A stretch of 64,000 bases of DNA from Cavia porcellus (GCF_034190915.1 NW_026947507.1:29874001-29938000), one strand, 5' to 3'. Numbered from the stretch's first letter, positions 19,769 to 34,700 are shown. Numbers and translations are program-made. Notes: generated from the letters alone by a model not told the origin.

Positions 19769-22700
19769 CTGGGTAAAGAGATGAAGAAATAAAATGTATC
19801 ATGGACAGCATTCTGCATCTCTGAAAAAATAAGTAATTTCTGTGCTATTAAAGCCACAGGGCTGAACAGATCACGTTTCAGAATGTCTTCCTTACAGTTT
19901 ATCATATTTTAATCTAAATAATAGTGAAATCCATTAAATCTAGAACTAGTCTTTGCTGTTTATAATTACAACTGAAGGGAAACAACTTTCCTTGGAAAAC
20001 ACCAAATTCACCTAATAATGTGGCAGACAGAAGTTGGGTGGGGCAACAGATGTGTTCACTATCTTGACTGTAACAGTGGAATCATGTGTATACACATATT
20101 TCAAAACTAATAAAACTGTATGCTTAAATATACATTATTTATTCTATTTCAGTTAAACGTCAGTGAAGATGGTGACAAATCTGCCTAAAAACCTGTTATT
20201 CTGGATCCCAGTCTATAGTTCTTAAGTGTTCCCTTAGATGATGCATAAACATCATGCCAAGTAATGTAAAATATTCCCCATTGTTAAGCTCAATTTTGTT
20301 ACAGAAATATTCTAGTATTTAAACATACCAATATGGTAGAACAATAAAATGCCTCATTTATATATCTACTAAAAACTATTGTCATCTCTCTTACTAAGAC
20401 ATTAGAAAGAGTGGATCTTTTCTAATTCAGCGGGGTGCTTAAGAAAGACGCTTAGTCCACACGCTGTCTCTTGGATGGAGGCACAGGAGTGCAAAAACTA
20501 AAGCCTGGACATGCAGGAATGTGCTCTCTGCCACTCACACTGAAGTGTCCTACGTGATCCTATATGGCAAAGCTTTGGGATTTTAACCCAAAGGACTAAC
20601 AGAATGACAAAGAATCCTGCTAGTTTACTTTAGAATATACATATCCATGTAAATTTAAGATATAAAATATACTTTGAGAAAATATTTTCTTTTTATAACA
20701 AAACACTTATTAATAATGATGCCAGCTTCTGGAATTATAATAAAAGACTAAGAAAAGGAGGCAATTCTTACCTGCATAACTTCTCCCTGTGCTCATACAA
20801 GACGACACAACTGTCCATTTATCTGTTGTTGGGTTATAATATTCTACTGATGCCAAGTTACAGGAACCGTCATCCCCTCCAACAACATACAACAAACCAT
20901 TAACTGCGCAAACTCCTAAAACACAATGCAGAAAGAAAACAAGTGGTTAAAAGATCTGGCTGCAAAGGATCAGCCCTTGACTTGTTTGAGAAGGCAGGAC
21001 CCCACAACACTTTTCCTTGAAAGGAGCAGCAGACAATAAACATGTGCAGAAACTTTTCCAAGCGAGAGTCTCAATTCCACTTTTAAGTGCCTGTTGCATG
21101 TCATTTACGCAACAGCGGCTTTACAGATGCATTGCTTCATTTCACCTTTACAACAATCTCACTTTGTAGATTAGAAATTATTTTGGCTTTCATTTTATTA
21201 CAAAAATAGAAAATTAAAGGTCAAAGTCAGCTTCTTGGGGAATCCTTAGGAAAAGAAACATTAATAGAAGGTAAAAATCTTTTAATAATGAGTTTTATAT
21301 TTAACAATTAGTTATTTAAAGAGAACAGTATTATTTGATTTCTCTAATAACTTCCATTTCTTGAAAAAAATTAAAAAACTTACAGAATACTATGAAAATT
21401 TTGATCTCTACAATGCCTGATTTCTCTGTGAAAACACAGACACTTTCATTTTGACTGCAAAGTAGTTGATATTACATGTGCTATTTAATGCCCACCTGAC
21501 AATTACCTTGGCTGGTAATTACCTTGGCTATTTCTGAGTTCATAAGTAGTAATCTTCACACTCTTTGGCTGCACGCTATTCTATGTATCATGTATGTAAT
21601 GCCTTGATGACTATCTTTTTATACAGATTATATATTTTCAAGATTTTTGCTTTTACCCATAATGCAATGAACAAGGCTTCCTTCTGCATCATTTTAAAAT
21701 ACCTGTGTAACTAATTCCTAATGTACATTTTTAGAAAGAAAACTGCTGAATCAAAAGGCAAACATTTTTTGAAAGCTCTTTAGTTCAATTTAATTTTGTT
21801 TAAAATATATTTAATGTCTTAATGAAGCCTTGGCATCATTATAAACTGCTAACCTAGTTAATGGATGCACGCAGGCTTTTAACAAATTAATGAGCCCAAA
21901 TTTCTACGCAGCACTAAAAAAATGTACTCAAAAGGAGTGAACCCTCCCTACTTCACTCAAACTCCGCTGTGCTCCCATTCTAACTAGTCACCTTATGGGG
22001 AGCAAAGGCGGACCATTTTAAAGCAGTTCAAATACCTGAAAGCAAGGACCAAATACAGGAGCGCTATACCCACAACCCCCAAAGTTGGAGCTGTGTGCAG
22101 GTCTTTCTCTGCTATGTGATGTGCAGTAAGCATTCAAAAATGTTTCTCGTAAGAATAAATCCAAATATCAAATATAAAGCACTCTATATATAATCAGTCT
22201 CTGCATTTATCCCAAAACAGAGGTACTAGCATGAAGAGTAAGTTACGCAGCAGGCCCAGGTGTTCTGGGCAGCATTCACTTTAAAGGGTCATTACATAAG
22301 CTTCTGTCCTCAGAGAGCGCAAAGTCTATCAGGAAACCCAGATTAGAAGAAAGCAAACAAACAATGGAGATACACAGTGACATAATGAAATTATGAATGA
22401 AATTAATAATGATAATTAAAAATTCACTATTGATGCCTCAAGCAGAGAGATACCTGCGTTTCTTCTGCACATGTTCATATCTGCAACCTGTCTCCATGCG
22501 TTTGTGGTGGGATCATAGACTTCAACGCTTTTCCGCACTAAAGGGCCATCATGACCTCCTACAGCATATAATAAGTTGTTTAACACCCCGACACCTACAA
22601 AACACAACCAGTCAAACTAGTAGAGAAAAGGGACAAGGCATGCATAGTGCATCAGTTTATTCAAAAGTCTTAAAACTAAAACTTCTGAAACATTAATTCA

Positions 22701-25700
22701 TAATAAAAAGAACATAAAAACATATAGTTTAAATATGGAAATGAATAGAACTGACAAAGATCTCAGTAAAAAACTATTCTAAAAAAAGAAGAAAGTTAAG
22801 CAATAAAAATAACATGTTGGTAAAACAGGAGGAAAGTCCTTTAACTTGATTTTTTTGAAAACAATTCTCACAGCAAAAATAAACCAAGGTATTCAAGCAC
22901 ACAGTTTTATAAGAAAGGGTATGGTAAGACGCAATTATTAAGCAGCTGCCCAAAATAAATGGTAAAAACAAAAAGACTAAGTGGAATAACAACATTCTAT
23001 AGATGAAACAAGCCTTTTAATGAAGCACTGAGAAATGAAGGTTACTCTGTGCAAGTGCAGGAAGCACCGGGCCCCACTACCTGTGTGGTCAGCACTCAAA
23101 AATGTTTCTGGTAAGAATGAATAAATCCAAATATTAAATATAAGGCACTCCATACATAATCAGTCTCCGCATTTATTCCAAAACAGAGGTACGAGCATGA
23201 AGAGAAAGTTACTCAGCAGGCCCAGGTGCGCCCTGAAAGCTCTGTCCCCTGGTCTGGCACAGTGATGTGATGCCGCTGAGCCCCTCCCTGGTACAGTCGC
23301 TGCCAGCACCCTCCGCCTCACTCACTCCCGGGCCGCACCCACCTGCTCCGCTGCGCCGGGTGCTCATCTCTGCAATGTAGGTCCACTCATTGGTTGTGGC
23401 GTTATAGCACTCCACCGTGCTGAGACACTGGCGTGATGCCCCATCGTAGCCCCCGACGGCATACAGTAGCCCTGGACATGGTGTTACCAGGACAGCCAGT
23501 TATAAAAAAACCCCACTTTTCCACATCAGAACATATTAGTGTATTTTCCTGCATGGTAATGAAATAGCTTCCCCTGAAGTGTCCCAGGTTCCTTCTTGTT
23601 GCTTTTGAGCCAGGGTCTCATTAGTAGTTCAGGCTGGCCTTGAACTGCCTATGTAGCCCAGTGTGGTTGCCAATTCCCAGTGATCCTCCTGCCTCCGCCT
23701 CCCAAGCGCTGAGAATAGAGCCATGTGCCACCATGTCCAGCTGGACAAACTCTTGTAAAATAAATTGAGGCCCTGGCTAACAGTGATAGGGAAGTGATCA
23801 AATTTTATTAAGATCTGCACAGTATTTATGATGATGATAATATAGCTCAAGATAATAGTTGATAAGGGAACACCATCCTGGAAACAAATATCAAAATGAT
23901 CTTAATAAGCTAAAAGAAAACTTAAATCAACAGTAATTAGAATGCCATGAAATATTATTTGGTAGTAAAAACGTATGAAACACTGCTGGTTAGGGCAGCA
24001 CAAGCCTTTATTCCCAGCACACAGGAGGCTAAGGCAGAAAGATCTTGAGGGTAAGCCCAGTACGGGCTACAAGGCCAGCCAACCCTGTCTCACAAAATAA
24101 AAACCAAAGGAGACACAACAGATGCTATGGCACAGATGACTCCGAAACACAACGCTGGTGGAGTGGGGCCAGGGACAAGGCACCGCGCACTGTGTGACTT
24201 CACACTGTGTGAGGGTAGGGAAGGTCTGTAAGCAAGGTCTACGCAGGGCGGAGGCTGGAGAGGAGGTAGGGAACAGCTGAGAGGAGGAGGACTGCGTTTC
24301 TAGTGTAATAAAAATGTTCTGGAGTTAACTGTAGTCAGAGATGCTCATGGGACTACATCAATAAAGCTTGAGTTTTGTTTTTATTTCTTTGGTTTTTGAC
24401 ACAGCATCTTTCACTTAATTCAGGCTGACCTTGAACTCACAGCAATTTTCCTGCCTCAGCCTCCCATAGTGCTGGAATTACAGGCATGTGCTACCATACC
24501 CAGGCAGAAATCTACATATTTGCCTAAGCCAGTATTAAAAAAAAAAAAATCACATTGACCAAATAATACTTATAGCTTTCCTTAAATTCCGTTAGAACAA
24601 AGTATGATGCAAATAAATAAGGTGACCCATCCATTAAAATGTTTAAAAATCCTTTGCCAGCTGTAAGATGTCATACATCACCTGATTTCTATCCCAAACA
24701 ACTCTATCAAGAGCAATGGACTATCTTATATAGGTTTATCTCTCACCAACACTCACACACACATGGGTGAGCACAGAGTTAGAGGAACGGTGGTGGCAGG
24801 GAAACAGAGGGAGAGAAAGTCTTACAAAGATAAATTTATACAGGTGAGCTAATTTTAGAAAAAGGATAATTAAAATTTCCCAGTGATCACCCAGTGATCA
24901 TTTTTAAATGATAATTTACCTTGCCTCTTTGAAGACGAGTTCTTAGAATCAAGGAGCCACCAGCACCCAAAAATACCCGCCTTCCAGACCCACAGGTGCC
25001 CACCTCCAGCCACGCCCACCCTAACCAGGCCCACCTCCTAACACACCCACCTCCAACAACGCCCACACCCACGCTGCTCCTCCGTGTGTTCATCGGAGCT
25101 ACGTGAAACCACTCGTTAGACTTTATGTTGTAGGCTTCCACAGAAGACAGGCCTAGAATACAGGACAACACTCTCCACTTACTCCTCTAAGGTATTTGGT
25201 TGTTCTTCCATAAAGATATTACTAGGACAAAGCACTTCAGGTGTTTTACATTGGGCTAAAATTGAAGGAGGAAGTTGGTGAAATGTAAGTATGTTAATTC
25301 CACAGGAAATACAAATAGCTGCCTTCCCACAGTAGGCTCTTAGCCAAGCTGCAATCACTTACAAGCTTTTTAAACTTGGTAAGAAGACTGATACTGATGC
25401 ATAAGACAGAAAGTGATGTACTCAGCACTCATAGTATGTAAAGAAATTCTTAAGGCAATTTAAAGACTCTTAAAACCTCCAGTGTGCAACAGGGGATATA
25501 GCTCAGTGGTACAGTGCTTGCCTAATCTGTGTGAGGCTCTGGGTTCAGTCTCCTGTGACTCGACGCACACACATGTGCAAGTGCCTCCCCTGGGTTCTAA
25601 CTGTGTGGCAAGTTGATAAATGTGGTTACTGTGCAAATTATGACAGAAAGGAAGAAAGGGCCCTAAGGACATTACCTGTACTCCCATCAAAGCCGCCCAC

Positions 25701-28700
25701 CGCATATAGCAATCCGTTCAACACGGCGGCTCCCAAGGTGCTCCGCCGATCCCGCATGTTGGCCACGCTGGTCCACTGGTCCTTCACGGGGTCGTAGGAG
25801 TCCACAGTGCGGACTCGTAATGAACCATTAAAGCCACCAACGGCGAAAACAAGCCCGGCCATATAGACCATGCCTGCAAAAGGATGAAGCACTCAGTGCT
25901 AGCCATGTGAGCCAGCTACTCTCACCGCCTGCTCCTGCAGGCCTCCCGGGCATGCTGCATACACTCCTCTTTGGAGAATCCTGACCAGCAGGCCTGAAAA
26001 ATGCTATTCATTTGTAAGAACACACAATCACAAGTGCACACTAATGTGTGTATAATGAATTAACTGTAGCTCTGTTTATAGTAAATAAAATTAAAAGTGG
26101 TTTTACTGTTAAATTAAGAACTAGTGGTGTAGCTCAATGGTAGAATATTACTGAGGAAAAACTGCCACCGACCTAATCACATTAGACCTCATCTAAACTC
26201 AAATAAAATACTCTTGGATGCTTCTGCCCCTTGCTGATATGGACGAGATGTTGGATAGGTGACCCTTTGGCCAAGTCCTCCACGAGTTAACACTACTGGC
26301 CTCACTTGACTCTTAAAGAGAAAGCAGCTCTGCTCTGCAGCAAGGAATAGTCTCCAGGATGCCCTGCTTCAGGGCTCCCACCAGGAATGCTCCGCTCCCC
26401 CCCTCCCCCAAATCCACTGTGCTAAGGGGTAGGAATTAGGGTCCAAGTTCCAGGAGCCAGCATTTGCAATTGCCTCTTCTCATTACAGTCTTGGCTAAAT
26501 AAGATCTCGTTTGAACAAGTATTTGTAAACTGGATGCCGAAATGAAAGTAACTATGGCTTATAGATGAGTCACATGTATAGATATAAATGTCCTAAGCTA
26601 AAGAATTCCCCTTTCATCATTTTGGGAAAGGTAACCAGGATAATATACAGCAAATCGCCAACTCCATCAGTTCATATCAGAAAACCAGAAAGGTATCTAA
26701 AGATACAGACAGAACACGAGTGTCTTAAGTGAGGTGTTTGAGGCCCCAGAGTCACTGCTGAACTATAGAGCTAATCAATCTGTTTTTCTGACACACATTC
26801 TTCTAATGAATAAGACAGACCTGGTAGAGCAGCTCTCCCAGACCTAGTGATGAAGCCACTAGATGGCCATGGTGCATCAAGCCTACCTGCCCTGCACCTC
26901 CGGGAAGGCAGCTCTGCCACCTGGTGCCACCGTTCTTCTTTAAAATCATAACACTCCACACTTCGGATCGCCTTTGGGGCTTGGCCTCCAACCACCACCA
27001 TCAACTGGAAGGGCAGAAATGTAAGAACTTGAATGAATGGCCATTTCATATTGAGAGATTTAAAATGCCCTATGAAGACACTGGCAGGGGGAGTGTTAGG
27101 ATGGAGATGGTAGGGTAAGCTGAGGGAAAACGACTCCCTAAACAACACGTAATAAACATCAAACAGGGGCAAATGTTAGAACTACAATTCTATTATCTAG
27201 CACATTTAGTTAAAAATAAGGATTTCAGAAACTAAAATAAATTTCTGATCCTTCAAGCAAAAGCGGTATTTAAGCCAAAAAACAGCAGGCAGTCAGCACT
27301 GGCAAGTCTGAAGTATATCACAGGGCTCGCTACACACCAGATCCCGGCTGTGCAGTGACCAGAGATTAGATCTCCGTAGTCTAGGAGGACAGAGAGGCAT
27401 GAAACACATTACAGGACAGTAAATACCAAAAGATGGGGAAAGGCAAGCAATTACTTAAAAAGGAAGAGAAACTGGAGTTAACAAGAGAGCACAGACTCTT
27501 GGATCTCAAGGAAAAGACTCCCTGGATCCTCAAAAATAAAACCAATGGACAAATAATAGAGATGTGAGAAATCATAATGAACGAAGGCACATCAGTCTAT
27601 TGCTGAGAATGAACACAGTCTATACATTTCCTCGAGTCAATCCAACAACTATTTAGTAAGTGCCTCCAACAGTATTAGATGTTATATACAAGAAATATAG
27701 TAAGAAATGGTCTCAAGAGCTCATAAATCTCACTAAAGAAACAGAACCCATGAAGCAATTCAAGACAAAATGCAATTATATAGAAGCTAAATGCTACTGT
27801 ATGACTAGTGTATGCATTAAATGCGACTGTTGAGTAGAAAATGGAAAGCAGCCATAACTGAGCTTTTGGAGCTGAGGGAACCAGAGCTATGAGAAGGGGT
27901 GGATTTTTACGGAATATACATGAGCACTTTCTGGCAACACCTCAAATGCAACTGTCCAGTCAGGACAGGCTCAAAGCTAATGACGACTCCCATGGGAAAT
28001 CGTAAAAGATGTCAGGGACTCTGGAGAAAAGATATGATGGTGATAGGAAAAACAGATGTTAAAGAAAAACAAAAAATCAAAACAGAACATGGAGTAAATT
28101 GCCCACACACAAAAAGAAGCCTGCAACTTGGAGTAATGACCCTCCTGTACTTAGAACTACAGAAAAACGTGTACACAGGAAATAATAGTATATGGATCCC
28201 AGCAAAACTCAAATTTCTAAAAGAAGCCTATGTCAGTAACTTACAGCATAAAGAATCTGAAAAGACAAAGTAAGACTGAAGGGGTGGGCATGTAGCTCAG
28301 GAGTAGAGTGGTTGTTACATAGCTAGGTTCAATTCCCAGCACCATCAAAAACAAAACAACAAAACAAAAAGCAAAACATTGTAAAAGAGGAATGACCGCA
28401 AACCAGCCATAGAATTTATTTCAAGGCTATCAATCTAATGCTGAATTCAAATAAATAAAAAGAATTAATAAGGAAAAATGTATACCACCCCTTTTACTAC
28501 ACAAAGAAAAAGGCAAAGGTGTTAAACCACAAAATTGGAACGCACATTAAGATCAACCTCATACTTAGGAACCTGTGTTCAAAACTCTGCTGAACAGCTG
28601 TACAATATTAAAAGAATATTAATTTGGGTGAGGTGGTGCACATCAAGACTGCTGGTGAGTTCAAGGTCATACTAAGTTCAAGGCCAGCCTAAACTACATA

Positions 28701-31700
28701 GTGAGACCCTGTCTGATAAAACCAAAAAAAAAAAAAGGGGGGGGGGTTAAATAATGTATCTGATGAAGATTAAAAACAAACAAAAAACCCAGGTGTGGTG
28801 GTAGACACCTGTAATCACCTGTAATTAATCTCTAGGAGGTTAAGGCAGGAAGACTGTAAACTTAAGCCCAACCTGGGCAAATGAGGAAGACCTCACCTCT
28901 AAATGTAAAAGAACAGAATGCAACTTTTGTAGCTCAGTGCAAAGACCCTGGATTGAATCACCAGCACTGCAATACTGATTTATAGAAGCAATGATTTTCA
29001 CATTTTGAAATCTCATGGTTTCCATGTAATACTTTTGTACATTAAAACAAGAGTAATAGGAACAGACAATCTGTCCTTTAGTTACCCAAGAGGCAAAAAA
29101 TGGGGTGGGGATTTGGGACTTCAGCAATCAGAAGTGAGACCAAAAGAATGAACAGCAAAGGATAAGACAGCAGGGAGAGAAATAAAGAAATCATGCTGGA
29201 GACCAGTGTTGCTACCAGTCAGAGCTGCTCATAATGTGGATATCCTGTTTGTTTGCAAAAGACATCTGATCTGATTTGAGAAAGCCCAAACTAATTATCC
29301 TAAAGGAACAAGAAAGCAGTGAAAAGTGAAATGTAACATTTGAGGAGAGAAAGGAGTAAGGAGCTAAGCAAATTCAAGTGATCCTAAAATAAACATCAAT
29401 TAAACTTTGTTCTCTGTATTTTCTTCACCTAATAATGTTAATTTTTAAATGTCTCCTAAAATTTGATTGGATAATTGATAATTTTTAAATTGGAAATTTC
29501 AACAAACATATCTGATAAAAAATATAGAAAAATATATATCCAGAAATAAGACAGCATTTAAGCCAGGTGTGGTGCATGCCTATAGTTCCTGAATTTGGGA
29601 GGCTAAGGCCAGAGGACTGCCATGAGTTCAAGGCCAGCCTGTGCTACATAGTGAGACTGTCTTAAAAAAAAAAGACCTCATTTGCAATAAAATACAGTTT
29701 GCAAAGCACAAAAGGAGCTAACAAAGTATAGACGCAAGACATGCAGCTTTTAATTATGCTGTCCAAATCTAAGAATATCTTACACAATCCTAACAGCATT
29801 TATGGAGAACACAAAACGTTTAAGATATCCAACTTTAATGTTTAAGATATCCAATTAGTATGAGTTCACAAACGAACCTAATAAAAAAGAACTAGGTCAC
29901 TGGCATGGGAAAAATATCACAATGTTACCATACTTTCCTCACACTGCTGCTACATTTGCTCCATCTGACTCACCATGATGACAGATGAAATGCATCATTA
30001 CCTCAAAATGCATATGGCAGAAGAAACCAACTTTTGCTTCATCTTTACCTATTTGCTTGGAATTAATCCCAAATGTAACCTGTCTAAAACAGCCAGAAAG
30101 TTTCACCACAAGCACCTTTTCAAACATGTGTGGATCAATACTGAGAAGGCTCCCCCACTGCAAAACCACCACAAAAACCCCTCACCCCATCCCCGGTCAC
30201 CTCGACACAGTAAAATCAAAGAAAATACACAGGTCTGTGTGCCCACCAGGAAACAAAACTGAAGAAGAACTGAGAAATCCAGAACTCTACAGCACTGGAG
30301 AAACCCAGAAACCATGTACACAGGACTACCTCAACTCTAAAAATACGTGATAGGGTTTTACCATGAACTTTTTCATTTCATCTAAAAGTCTCTCTGTAGC
30401 TCAGCTAAAGATAGCAAAGCTAAAGACGTCAGAAGAGGGACAAGAACAGATTTCCCCACATCAAAATGGAATGTTCAAAAAATATAAGATTAGCACGAAG
30501 GAAACTGCACCTTTAATTGTATGGCTCTGAACGCTTTTCAAAAACTTGATTTTTTTTTTTTGAAGGAACAAAAACTGACATTAAATAATACGGACAAATA
30601 TGAAGCAATGAAGACTTATAAAGATGGCTACTTATAAAAGCAGGTAAAGGGGTATTTGGAAAATGTAAACACTCATAAAATCAGCAGACCAAAATGACAT
30701 GCATACTAAGGTGTTAGGGAACTAGCTAATGTACTTACTGAGCCACTTACAATTATTTTGGAAAAATCTTGGAGAACTGAGGAGAGATCAGAAAATTTAA
30801 AAAAAGCAAATACCAATTTTCAAAACAGGGTAGGAAGTGAATGGCTTGTAAATATCTTTTGTTAAGTGACAACAGTTCTCAGTAAAAATTCAGACTATTG
30901 TGAGAAAAGCATTTGAACCTCTAGGGGGCCAATAAAATGATGAGTAACATGAAGAAGGATGTCAAAAATTCATGCGGAATTTGAATCCATGTGATCCTCA
31001 ATCTCATCAAATGTTACACGCCAAATTTCTCATTTTGAGCTAATAATACTAATCATAGATACTGGAAAGTTCTACAAATGAACTGTGTTCCAGCAAGGAT
31101 ATTTCTAATGCAGTCACCAGGGAGAAAGTTGAGGTCTATTTTTAAGTATTTACTAAGGATCTAGAAAAGTAGGTAAAAAGCAAAACTGTAAACTGAGAAC
31201 TGACATTAACAATGAGTTTTAAAAGAACTAATTCAGATATTAAATATGTAGACTCCAAAAATAAAACTTGGAAAAACAATAAATAAATGCATTAATGTGA
31301 AAGGATTTAAAGAGACCATAATTCAAAGGAAATGACTAATAACTAAAAATGATACAAGAAAACAATGGATAACAGGTTAATTCTTATTTCTTAATCCAGC
31401 ACTGCCCTGAATACACACAAGTTAAAAATAAAAACAAATAAAAGCATTATAAATAATCTGATTAGACCATACACTAATTGGTGCTTGAAGTGTTGGTCTT
31501 CTAGTTTCAGAAAGATACAAATAGACCATAAAGAATTGCAAACATACTGAAATTTTATAAGGAAAATCAAATCAGTAACAAATGGCCAAAACAAAAAAGA
31601 TTAAGTTAGAATATGAAATTTTGCATAGCAAAATATGTACACTGGGAAGATGAGAAGACGAAAGGGAAATCTAGGCTAGAATTGCTAAGTATGGGGAACC

Positions 31701-34700
31701 AACAGCAAGAAACAGGAACTACTGAAATCCTACTGTACTATCCGCAATACCAGCGCATCATTCTATAAACTATCAGATTTCCATTTAAACCACCACCTTG
31801 CTTGTAGAGAAATCTTTTTGCCTGGAATGACTGCCTCTAGACTGCTGTGACAGCTGGTAAAACTAAGAAGGGACCCTAACCAGCTGCCTTCCATTTCAGT
31901 AAAGTGACAGCATATAGTTTATAAAGATTAAATGAACCAAATGACCCTCACCTTTGGAAAACAGAGAAAATCAAGAGATTATAAATCATATATTCACAAC
32001 AATGCATTCTTAGGTACACTGCATCTTGCAAGGAAACACGCAATAAAGCATAGAAATTTGGACAAGTGAAAACATTCACATTGAGCTCACTAGGGCCCTC
32101 AGATGAGGCAGTAACAAGTACGAACAATAGACCCTACTTTGGGAAGGTTCATGGGTGTCCTCAGCCGGGTCCGGACGCTCTTCATTAATATCCGCTGCTC
32201 TGTTGGCAGCAAATGATACTTCATAGCTTCAATGAGGTAATCTTTGCAAGCACTGCTATTCTTGACCAACGCTTCTTCTTCCACTCTCTGTAAGAGGAAG
32301 GCAGGTACAGTCAGTGAGGGGAAGACGCCAAAGAAACAAACAAAAGAAGGAAAAAGCAGTAACTGTCCTCTCTAGATTAGTGTTTACTTCTCATCAGGCA
32401 TCTTAGTCTACAGAGAAACACTGTACACTGTGTCTAACTACTAATAAAAAGAAGTACAATGCAGATTATAAACCAATGTCAACTGCAAAATATGGTGAAT
32501 CCTTTAGATTTTATATTCTCTTTTTTCTTTAAAGATCAAGATAAACAGTTAAATTAACAAAATTTAGATACTGAGTTCTTCAAATGATACAAGCATTACT
32601 AACAATTTTTTTTCAAGCACAGGACAGCAAGTAAAATATCTGACAAAGAGATTTGAAATACTTTAACACAACCTGCCTGTGTTGTAAGTGTATATTGTCT
32701 TGGCTATTTTGTTATTACACAGGACAGAGGGTCTTTTCCCATTATTTTTTTCTAACACCAGGGAACTAATGATTATATTAATGAGGTTTTGAGAAATCCT
32801 AAAAGCTCAAATCTGGCTGGGGATTAATCGAGGGTCTCACACTGATCTACAACCCAGCTCTTTGTTTTTTAAAAACATTCATTATTTCTTAATGTTTTTT
32901 TATTTTTACTTTTTTTCTGATTTTTTTTTTTTAGAAAACCTCTTGTGCAGTTGCTCAGGCTGGCATCTAACTTGCGGTTTTCCTGCCTCAACCTACCAAG
33001 CGTTTGGGAATCGCAGCCCTGCACAACTGTACCTGACTCAGATATGGTTTCGATCACAAAAGTAATGCTGAAATGTCCCTGGAAGGATGCTAAATAAAAA
33101 GTTGATTTTAAATTGTCTGAGACTAATACAAAATCATTTACTTCTCAATCTATTTTTCTTTAACTTAGAAATAAGCCAAATACATGTCATTGTGACATTA
33201 AGTAGAATTAAATAGCATTTGGTTCAAAAGTCTTTCCTTTTTGTTTTTCTGGTACTGAAGATTGGACCAGGGCCTTGTCAATGAATGTGGGCAAACACTC
33301 CAGCACTGAGCTACTTTATTTTGAGGCAGAGTATCCCTACTCTTTCCTGGCTGGCCTCATACTTACAGCCCTATGCTGCATGCAGCCTCTGAGCAGCTGG
33401 GATTACAGGCATGCACCACCAGGCCCTCTCTAGTTTTGTTAGTTTTGTTCTATTTTTGCGGTGCTAGGATTAAAGCCAGGGTCTTCACCTATGCTATCAC
33501 GTGCACTACCACTGAACCACATACTCAGCCCTTACATACTTCGTTTCAGTTTTATGTTTTTTGTCTTGCAGGCATAGGAGCAGACAAAGAACCCTGTGCA
33601 CACTTGGTAAGTAGACAGCCTGTAAGCTATGGCCTCAGACCTGAGTCAAACTGTGAGACTCCTATCCTGGGGGAATTCCACAGCCATCAATTCTACAGCT
33701 TGCCTCACCTTGTGACAGAAAACCATCCACTGCCAGACAGGGACGCATGCTCTGCTCTGCTCTGCTCTGCTCTGCTCTTCCCGTGCCTGGTGCATGCATT
33801 ACCTGGACTAAGTACTCCCGAGGAAGCAAAGGTAGGCGCACGTGCTCCATCAGCCGGGCCATGAACTCCTGCCTCACGTCCTTGTCATGATTCACCCATG
33901 CTATCACTGCTTCAAATACCTGCAGAAAATATACAGAAAGGAAAAACAAATCATGAATTACGGATCAAAGAACCTGGATACAAGGATACAACTCTTGCTA
34001 TGATACCCAAGTGCAATTACCACATCCTCAAAGAGCCATTTGTTCTATTTTCTTTCTTGTTTTACATATGGAATTTAGTAAGTATTTTTGTATACTTAAT
34101 AAGTACTTTTTATTACTAAGCATTTTATCAAGTATGTTATTTGCTCCTATTCAACTTGAATGATAGTTGTAACAATACAGTAATACATGATCTGTTTCCT
34201 GCCTTTCCAAATTGAATCTAGTTCACTTACACAGGTTTAAATCTCAAGTTCCTTTGGAATAAATAGCACCTAGAATAATGAAGCAGAGTAATACTCTGTA
34301 ATGAAAATCATACACGCTTACAATTTTTGAACTGTTCTTTAGCTCTGCAAATGTTGGGCCACACATATGTAAGTTGAGGATCAATAAAATAGCTCAACTC
34401 TGCTCTGTCCCAACATAATACATTAAAATGCAATATTTTGAACTTTCTTTGCAAACTAAATAAGCGGGCATTACTACTTGTAAGATATGTCTAAGACAAA
34501 GCTAATGAGCCACTGTGAAGACAGTGTTTTTCTACACAATTTCCTATTAGACTGATGAACGTATTATCTGATAATCTTTAAAAGGTTGTGGAATATGTAT
34601 GAGAATATGCAAATGAGTCACTGGGCACAAAAATAGGCTGTTTTGATCCAGTAATAGAGCAAGGAACTAAAAATAATGCACATTATAATTATCATCCCCC

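Larger units (their letters stand above)
23472..25050 (-). other. KLHL2: KLHL2 intron, 1579 bp
   Basis: Contains three B1 SINEs (23592, 23983, 24376) and, at its 5' end, a GGAGGTGGG repeat next to the splice donor. Confidence 0.6.
27005..32137 (-). other. KLHL2: KLHL2 intron, 5133 bp
   Basis: Carries an L2-like fragment near 27640-27700 and four SINEs between 28281 and 29675. The stretch 29676-32137 shows no recognised repeat. A short direct repeat, TTTAAGATATCCAA, occurs twice near 29820-29855. Confidence 0.6.
32288..33802 (-). other. KLHL2: KLHL2 intron, 1515 bp
   Basis: Dense in old antisense SINEs (32915, 33238, 33440). A GAGCA pentanucleotide repeat sits close to its donor. Confidence 0.6.

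Noticed and set aside
32735..32870. Possible antisense ID-like repeat
   Set aside because: CACCAGGGAACTAATGA and a few other short matches only. Too diverged to call.
33662..33949. Longer reading of the BACK exon as a single-exon gene
   Set aside because: The frame only extends past the exon because splice sites are ignored; the acceptor at 33920 and donor at 33802 define the 117-bp exon.
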